Of a DNA stretch of 64,000 bases, positions 55,165 to 64,000 are shown piece after piece (the stretch's first letter is position 1; every line of letters begins with the position of its first letter). Below the pieces are notes generated by a model that worked only from the letters and a program-made list of their open reading frames with translations, ran no database searches and had not been told where the DNA came from. This DNA comes from Deltaproteobacteria bacterium (lineage in GTDB: Bacteria > Desulfobacterota > Binatia > UBA1149 > JAJCZL01). The stretch is from assembly GCA_029262415.1 (NCBI GenBank), contig JAJCZL010000076.1:25813-89812 (forward strand). Reading direction: 5' to 3'. The position numbers were made by a program, and so were the translations under genes.

Positions 55165-56724
55165 ATGCGGCTTCAAGATGCACTCGAGTACCATGCCCGT
55201 AGAACCCCAGACCTGGATTTCGCGATCGACGGCGATCGTACGCTGAGCTACGGCGAAGCTGAGTTGATCAGCAATCGGATCGCCAACGCACTCATCGCTG
55301 AGGGGCTGCAGTTGGGAGATCGGGTCGGCTATCTCTCAAAGAACAGCGCCGACTACATTTTGTTCTACTACGGGGCGGCCAAAGCGGGCCTGGCACCGGT
55401 ACCGCTGAACTACCGATTAGCAGCGCCGGAATGGGCCTACATCTTGTCTGACTCGGGCGCGAAGTTGTTGTTTTCCCAAAACGAGTTCGCCGCAGCTGTC
55501 GACTCGGTGCGCGGCGAACTAGCCGGAGTAAGAGAATACTTGTGCACGGATGCCGCTGGGCCTGCGGGCTGGATCGACGCTGCGGCCTGGATCGATACGC
55601 ACCCTGATAGCAAACCCGAGCGTGAAATCGACGAGGCAATGGACCTCTACCAGATGTACACCTCGGGGACGACCGGACGTCCCAAGGGTGCGGTACTTAC
55701 CCATCGTGCGGTGGTCTCGAACGTTGAACAGTTCCAGATGGCCATGCCCGTGGGCCCGGGGGACCGTGTGCTGATTGTCGCGCCGGTTTATCACGCAGCT
55801 GCGGCAGTCACTGCTTTTCTTACGACCTATGGTGGCGCTGCTCTCTTTCTCCAATCCGACTTTATCCCCGCCGAAGCCGTCCGTGCACTAAGTGAAGAGG
55901 GAATAACGCGTGCGCTTCTGGTTCCGGCGATGATTCAGGCCTGCTTGGTGATGGTGCCCGACGTTGCCGAGCGCAACTATGATGCGTTGCGCTCGATGAC
56001 CTACGGGGCCTCACCGATCGCCGAGCAAACGCTCGCCCGCGCTATTGAGGTCTTCGGCTGCGACTTCGCGCAAGGCTACGGCATGACCGAAACCACCGCC
56101 GCGTTGACCTTCCTGATGCCCGACGACCATCGTCGCGCGATGGCCGGTGAACCCAAGCTGTTACTCTCGGCAGGCCGCCCATTGCCGGGGACGGACGTCA
56201 AGATCGTTGACGACGACGGCAACCGCGTGGCCAGCGGGACCGTCGGTGAGATCTGCGGCAAGGGCCCGCAGCTCATGACAGGCTACTGGAACCTGCCCGA
56301 GGCGACCGCTCAAGCCCTACGCGACAGTTGGATGTACACTGGCGACGCCGGCATAATCGATGAGCAGGGCTACGTGTTTATCCAAGACCGCGTCAAAGAC
56401 ATGATCGTCTCCGGTGGCGAGAACGTCTATCCGCGCGAAATCGAAGATGCGCTTTACAAACACCCGGCCATCGCCGAGGCAGCAGTGATCGGCGTTCCCG
56501 ATGAAAGGTGGGGCGAGTCCGTTAAGGCGATCGTGGTGTTAAAAAAGGGAGCGACGGCTGCGGCCGAAGATATCGTTGCGCACTGCAAAGGGTTGCTCGC
56601 GGGTTACAAACAGCCGCGTACTGTAGACTTCATCGATGAGCTACCGCGCAACCCCAGTGGTAAGGTACTCAAAAAGGACCTGCGTGAGCCATACTGGCGA
56701 GGCCATACACGACGGGTCTCCTAG
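55165..56724 (+). CDS. AMP-binding acyl-CoA synthetase/ligase
   Basis: Activates a carboxylic acid as acyl-AMP and then acyl-CoA. The 519-residue protein has the AMP-binding P-loop YTSGTTGRPKGAVLTH, the GYGMTET adenine site, YTGDAG, and the C-terminal DMIVSGGENVYPREIE hinge with the final Lys region NPSGKVLKKDLR. ATG 55165 is preceded by AAGGGAG; the frame is open far upstream without similarity. Fatty or aromatic acids are possible substrates. It seems monocistronic, ending 16 nt before tRNA-Leu. Confidence 0.92.
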   Translation: MRLQDALEYHARRTPDLDFAIDGDRTLSYGEAELISNRIANALIAEGLQLGDRVGYLSKNSADYILFYYGAAKAGLAPVPLNYRLAAPEWAYILSDSGAKLLFSQNEFAAAVDSVRGELAGVREYLCTDAAGPAGWIDAAAWIDTHPDSKPEREIDEAMDLYQMYTSGTTGRPKGAVLTHRAVVSNVEQFQMAMPVGPGDRVLIVAPVYHAAAAVTAFLTTYGGAALFLQSDFIPAEAVRALSEEGITRALLVPAMIQACLVMVPDVAERNYDALRSMTYGASPIAEQTLARAIEVFGCDFAQGYGMTETTAALTFLMPDDHRRAMAGEPKLLLSAGRPLPGTDVKIVDDDGNRVASGTVGEICGKGPQLMTGYWNLPEATAQALRDSWMYTGDAGIIDEQGYVFIQDRVKDMIVSGGENVYPREIEDALYKHPAIAEAAVIGVPDERWGESVKAIVVLKKGATAAAEDIVAHCKGLLAGYKQPRTVDFIDELPRNPSGKVLKKDLREPYWRGHTRRVS

Positions 56725-56740
56725 CCTCGCTCGCCCATCG

Positions 56741-56825
56741 GCCGGGATGGTGGAATTTGGTAGACACAAGGGACTTAAAATCCCTTGGGCGAAAGCCCGT
56801 CCGGGTTCAAGTCCCGGTCCCGGCA
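56741..56825 (+). tRNA. tRNA-Leu (UAA)
   Basis: Acceptor GCCGGGA (56741-56747) pairs with TCCCGGC (56818-56824), discriminator A. The anticodon arm AAGGGA-CTTAAAA-TCCCTT gives anticodon UAA. The long variable arm GGGCGAAAGCCC marks a class II tRNA. CCA is not encoded (sequence continues TTCC), unlike the other two tRNAs here. Confidence 0.94.
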
Positions 56826-57134
56826 TTCCTTCAGTGCAGTTGTCTGATGCGGTAAGCGAGCGCGTCACCCCCCGTTCAGGTGGGCGACGTGAATCCGGTT
56901 TGGGCAGGTTGGCTTGCGTAGACAGCGCTATCGCAGTGACATCGGTCACTGACGGCAACGGGCGCGCACGCGGGCGCTGCGGGCCGCGCGCTCGCGGTTG
57001 GCTGCCCTTTGCTGATATTCACCCGAATGGGTGGCTGTTTCAGTATAGACAAATCCTCCTATACGCCGTTACACTCGTGAGGCCGTGCACGCGGTTGTCT
57101 GCGCGTGCACGGCTAACAGGAAGGAAATAATTCT
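56826..57134. other. Gene-free leader region before the secreted protease
   Basis: 309 nt with no convincing gene. It holds a dyad CAGTGAC-ATCG-GTCACTG (56934-56951) and the strong hairpin listed separately. A possible promoter with a TATACG-like -10 lies near 57060. The rest shows no recognisable pattern. Confidence 0.4.
57082..57113 (+). promoter_or_regulatory. 12-bp perfect hairpin in the protease leader
   Basis: GCCGTGCACGCG (57082-57093) pairs perfectly with CGCGTGCACGGC (57102-57113) around an 8-nt loop. It ends 21 nt before the protease ATG, just upstream of the AGGAAGG ribosome site. No T-run follows, so it is not a terminator. It may be an operator or an mRNA element controlling translation or stability. 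Confidence 0.5.
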
Positions 57135-59039
57135 ATGCGGACCTCCCCGGAGCCGATCAGGGCACGTGTGCTCTTCATGCCTGCGGCTACGTACAGCGTG
57201 TTCACCGTGGCGATTCTCGCACTGTGTGCGTCCCAGGCTGCTGCGCAAGCGCGAATCGTAAACGGACTCACCACGCATGCGTATCCGACCACGGGTCAAC
57301 TGCTGTTCTCGGGCGGTGGCAACATTTCGACCAGCAACGCCGGCAGCTGGTGTTCCGGCACATTGATCGGCTGTCACACATTCCTCACCGCTGCGCATTG
57401 CGTCGATGGCGATACAGACCCTAACCACTACTGGGTCTATCTCCAAAACTACGGAATTGCGCAGGTCATCGGTGTCAACTTCCATCCCAGTTTCAGCTTT
57501 CCGGTCGCCGATGTGGCCGTGCTTGAGCTCAGCACGGATGTCACTGGAATCGATCCGACCGAGATAAACGTCTTAGCCAGTCCGCACAACATCGGCTTCG
57601 GTCTTGCGGGCGATATTGCAGGTTTCGGACGTACCGGCGGCAACAACGACGACTACGGGATCAAGCGAGAGGGCAGTATCTCAACGGCAAGCTGTAGCGG
57701 CTCAGCTCCGAGCGGCAACACCGAGCTCGTTTGTTGGAACTACCAGGCCCCCGTTGGTGCGGCGGGAGACGATTCCAACACCTGCAACGGAGACTCGGGC
57801 GGACCGCTGTTCATGGACCTCGGCGCGGGAACCGTCGTTGCGGGCATCACTTCAGGTGGGAACAACAGCTCGTGTTTGCCGACCGACAGCAGCTACGATG
57901 CCAACGTTTACACATACCGGGCCTTCATCCAGACCGAGTTGGGCGCCGATTCTACGACAAACTGCGGATCGATTCCGCCGGTAGGGGATGCCGGCGTCGA
58001 CGTGATCGGCAATAGCGGTACGCTGTCGGGAACCAATCCGGATGACTCTTACGTCGTCAACGTACCCGTCAACGTCCAAGAGTTGCGATTTGGTTTCAAC
58101 GGCGAGGACAACGGCGCGTTCCGTGTCGACTACTATGTCAAACACGGACTCGGGGCGTCTGCGTCCAGCTTTGACTGCAAAGAAGACGGCACGACCAATT
58201 TCGGTGGCTGCAGCTTCGCTTCACCCGCGAACGGCGATTGGTCCGTATATGTGGACAGGACTGCGGGAAGCGGCGAATATCAAGTCACCACCACGAGGTT
58301 CGGCGGCGACCCTCCGATTTGCGGAAACGTCATCAAGGAGCCTGGCGAGGACTGCGACGGAACCGACGATGCTTCTTGCCCGACGCTTTGTCAGCTCGAC
58401 TGCATGTGTCCGGCTCCGCTGTGTGGAAACGGTATTATCGAGCTAGGCGAGGTCTGCGATTCCAGCGATCCGGGCACGTGTCCGACCGCTACCTGCGGCG
58501 GCGACTGTAACTGCCCGCCGCCGGTGTGCGGCAACGACATCGTCGAGACCGGCGAGGACTGCGACGGGACCAGTGATGGTGCCTGTCCCGGCCAATGCGA
58601 CGGTGGTTGTGGCTGTCCGCAGGCGTGTTTCCAAGACGACATTGTCTTCGATACCGTTAGAATGCGCTCCGATTTCAAGCGGATCCGCGTCAAATTTAAC
58701 CTCGACAGCAGTGGAGGTGACTACCTCGGCATGAGGCCGGACCTCGAAGCGTTCGACTTTGTCGCCTCGCAGGGGGGCGCCGCTGCTTCGGTGAGCCTGC
58801 TCGCCGGCGATATCGATTGGTCACGTTCGAACCCGGCCAAGGGCAAGTTCGTCTGGAAGTCCAAGCTTCACTCAAGCAAGTTCCGATGGATCAAGCTACT
58901 CGATAAAACCGCGAAGAAGGGCTATTGGAAAGTCCGCATGACGGGCAAGGAGGTTCCCGGTGCGGACGGCATCGATGTATTGCAGACGGTGCACTTGCAG
59001 ATGAGCGCAGGCGGGATTTGCACCGAGCGCGACTGGTAG
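57135..59039 (+). CDS. Secreted trypsin-like serine protease with Myxococcus cysteine-rich repeats
   Basis: A 634-residue exported S1 protease. Signal peptide to about residue 38, then the activation-like RIVNG start. Catalytic triad: His88 (TAAHC), Asp126 (DVAVLEL) and Ser221 (NGDSGGPL). After a linker domain (about 265-395) come three Cys-rich repeats (about 396-505) with the pattern CGN-x-I-x-E-x-GE-x-CDG. The C-terminal domain (about 508-634) ends in VHLQMSAGGIC. A good AGGAAGG site precedes the ATG. It should be secreted or surface-bound. It is transcribed alone, 59 nt before metH. Confidence 0.93.
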   Translation: MRTSPEPIRARVLFMPAATYSVFTVAILALCASQAAAQARIVNGLTTHAYPTTGQLLFSGGGNISTSNAGSWCSGTLIGCHTFLTAAHCVDGDTDPNHYWVYLQNYGIAQVIGVNFHPSFSFPVADVAVLELSTDVTGIDPTEINVLASPHNIGFGLAGDIAGFGRTGGNNDDYGIKREGSISTASCSGSAPSGNTELVCWNYQAPVGAAGDDSNTCNGDSGGPLFMDLGAGTVVAGITSGGNNSSCLPTDSSYDANVYTYRAFIQTELGADSTTNCGSIPPVGDAGVDVIGNSGTLSGTNPDDSYVVNVPVNVQELRFGFNGEDNGAFRVDYYVKHGLGASASSFDCKEDGTTNFGGCSFASPANGDWSVYVDRTAGSGEYQVTTTRFGGDPPICGNVIKEPGEDCDGTDDASCPTLCQLDCMCPAPLCGNGIIELGEVCDSSDPGTCPTATCGGDCNCPPPVCGNDIVETGEDCDGTSDGACPGQCDGGCGCPQACFQDDIVFDTVRMRSDFKRIRVKFNLDSSGGDYLGMRPDLEAFDFVASQGGAAASVSLLAGDIDWSRSNPAKGKFVWKSKLHSSKFRWIKLLDKTAKKGYWKVRMTGKEVPGADGIDVLQTVHLQMSAGGICTERDW

Positions 59040-59098
59040 CCGTAGCGGTATTGCTCCCGCCTTTTGTTCGCAGCGGCCGCGCACGCTAGTCTTTGTGC

Positions 59099-62791
<3,693 letters not shown>

Positions 62792-62838
62792 CTTGGCCTT
62801 GGCGCGTGCGGACGGGTGTCGCGCTTATACCTCTCTGT

Positions 62839-63759
62839 TCAGAGTTGCGGCCGCGGCCTGAGTGCGGCAGCTGTGCGTGCACAGTCACGCTGCAGTTGAA
62901 GCTCCTCGACTGCTTCGGCGAACACCCCCGAGCGCAAATCGAGATAGGGGATCTCGCGTCCGGTTTGCGCGAACAGCTCGGCCAGGATCCACAGATAGAG
63001 TTCGTGCACGTAAACCGAGTCGTCGCCCACGTAGTGTTTTGGGAAGTGGTTGGACCACTGCTCGCCCCAGTTTTCGCACACCCCCCGGAGATCGCCTTCG
63101 CCGTCGACCAACATCGTTGTTGCACGAAGTACGCACAGCCGCGCACCGATCTCGCGCGTGTTCGGTAAGAGCCGGCAACTCTCCGCGTAGGTGACAAACT
63201 GGATGATCAGCCCTTTGTTATCGACTTCCTCTACTGAGTGGCGGCTCAGAAACCCGTTAATGATCGCGGCGTGGTTTTTCGCGATGGGTCCGTCTAGAAG
63301 ACGGCAAAGTTTCGTGATCAGAACGACATCGGCGAACTCTGCTGAAGTCACTTCCATGCCTTGGTCGGCCAGGTGCTCTTCACAGCCCGGCCAGGCCTGC
63401 TCGAGGCGGTCGACCGCCGCGCGCTGCGCATCGGTCCAACGTTCGCGGGCCGCTGCGAAGCGCTCACCCATGGTGCGTTCAGCGTTGCTGCGCCCCAGCG
63501 TTTGCTCATAAGTATGGTGGCGCAGGCGAACGTATTCGTCGAATGGGTAGACTTCGTTCAGAACCAAGATCCCGCCCGCCTGGTTTCCAAGCGAAACGAG
63601 GAATCTGCTGGCGATGGCGTGCATCACCGAGGCGCGCGCCGCGGACGCAAAATCACCGTCGTGATGTTTCTTCCGGACGGGGGTTCGTGCGCGCCACATA
63701 CGTAGCCCGTAGAGAATCGCGGCACCGGCGCCGCCAACGGCCATCAAGAGGTATTCCAT
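62839..63759 (-). CDS. Membrane-anchored protein of unknown function
   Basis: A 306-residue protein with one N-terminal hydrophobic segment (YLLMAVGGAGAAILYGL), then a soluble, helix-rich part with scattered Trp and His. There is no motif I recognise. Segments such as RHHTYEQTLGR, WPGCEEHLADQ and HFPKHYVGDDS are not tied to a known family. It converges on metH (47-nt gap). The codon use looks like the neighbours', so it is likely a real, lineage-specific gene. Confidence 0.6.
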   Translation of the reverse strand: MEYLLMAVGGAGAAILYGLRMWRARTPVRKKHHDGDFASAARASVMHAIASRFLVSLGNQAGGILVLNEVYPFDEYVRLRHHTYEQTLGRSNAERTMGERFAAARERWTDAQRAAVDRLEQAWPGCEEHLADQGMEVTSAEFADVVLITKLCRLLDGPIAKNHAAIINGFLSRHSVEEVDNKGLIIQFVTYAESCRLLPNTREIGARLCVLRATTMLVDGEGDLRGVCENWGEQWSNHFPKHYVGDDSVYVHELYLWILAELFAQTGREIPYLDLRSGVFAEAVEELQLQRDCARTAAALRPRPQL

Positions 63760-63901
63760 CGATTCCTATTCGGTTGCACCGTCGGCGCGCAAGCCTCGTA
63801 GGTAATTTTACACGAGCAGCTAGGCGGCGGTGGACGAAAATGCACGCGGGTGCGGTGGAAATCGATAACCTTCAGTCCTAGGACAAAGGGGACCGCAAAG
63901 C
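63760..63901. other. Intergenic stretch with CCTAGGAC direct repeats
   Basis: No gene seen. CCTAGGAC occurs at 63877-63884 and again at 63901-63908, where it overlaps the stop of the next minus-strand gene. The core CCTAGG is palindromic. The spacing is 24 nt, so the two sites do not share a DNA face exactly. It may be chance. Confidence 0.3.
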
Positions 63902-64000
63902 CTAGGACAGGTCCCAGACCATCCGTTTAGCGGGCCCTTCGGCGAGCCGCTCGGCGGGAGTCTTGCGGTCGATATGGCCGATCAGTCCCCGGTAGGTTCC
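63902..64000 (-). CDS. C-terminal end of an unidentified protein (partial)
   Basis: The minus strand is open from the right edge to a TAG at 63904-63902 and gives 32 residues, starting GTYRGLIGHIDR and ending KRMVWDLS. The amino-acid composition is protein-like. I cannot assign a family from this tail. Confidence 0.45.
   Translation of the reverse strand, partial: GTYRGLIGHIDRKTPAERLAEGPAKRMVWDLS

Noticed and set aside
59040..59098. Possible cobalamin riboswitch ahead of metH
   Set aside because: Only 59 nt separate the protease stop and the metH start, too short for the riboswitch, and no B12-box is seen.

Overview
The window is a dense, GC-rich bacterial chromosome segment with about fifty protein genes, three tRNA genes and no rRNA, prophage or CRISPR array. 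The gene set points to an uncultured Gram-negative lineage of deltaproteobacterial type (Myxococcota, Binatota or Desulfobacterota-like). It has PlsB-type glycerolipid synthesis, an outer-membrane-associated DUF1329 protein, Myxococcus-type cysteine-rich repeats on a secreted protease, FG-GAP surface proteins, and a rimP-nusA-ylxR-infB-ylxP-rbfA-truB-rpsO-pnp order. No rRNA or phylogenetic marker comparison was possible, so the assignment is an inference.

Layout. 1-3523 (minus): queG, then a membrane histidine kinase and its NarL-type response regulator, which runs off the left edge. 3628-9337: a GT-B-like glycosyltransferase, lon, a DUF4149 membrane protein overlapping a HAD phosphatase, and trmI. 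9519-10178: two small cysteine-rich zinc-finger-like proteins, one with a histone-H1-like Lys/Ala/Pro tail. 10202-11938 (minus): an RluA-family pseudouridine synthase and a lipase-like protein that lacks its nucleophile serine. 12130-16889: manC, plsB, yqeY and greA, closed by a terminator at 16964-16989. 17062-28980: the translation/RNA operon rimP to pnp, then an M16 peptidase and dut; a glutathione S-transferase gene sits between truB and rpsO. 29011-35955: de novo purine genes purB, purC, purS, purQ, purL and purF, mostly overlapping, which supply most of the path from PRPP to AMP/IMP.

From about 35,956 to 50,750 the content becomes accessory: a class II Fic AMP-transferase-like protein behind a leader with four TTCGAC hexamers, a secreted repeat protein, nadB, pgsA, tRNA-Gly, a seven-repeat FG-GAP protein, a transposase relic, a 2OG-Fe(II) oxygenase, a frameshifted relic of a secreted protein, a PuuD-type urate hydroxylase membrane domain without its cytochrome, and a rhomboid-DUF1329-DUF1232 operon.

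50773-64000: bolA, a membrane protein, a class III aminotransferase with an F420-type small oxidoreductase, leuB (minus), tRNA-Cys, an acyl-CoA ligase, tRNA-Leu, a trypsin-like secreted protease behind a 12-bp hairpin, cobalamin-dependent metH, an unrecognised anchored protein and the tail of one more minus-strand gene. I did not find a clear large unprecedented system. The best leads are the zinc-finger pair, the Fic gene with its repeat leader, the rhomboid-DUF1329 operon, the serine-less lipase homologue, and a C-terminal domain apparently shared by the secreted protease and the relic.
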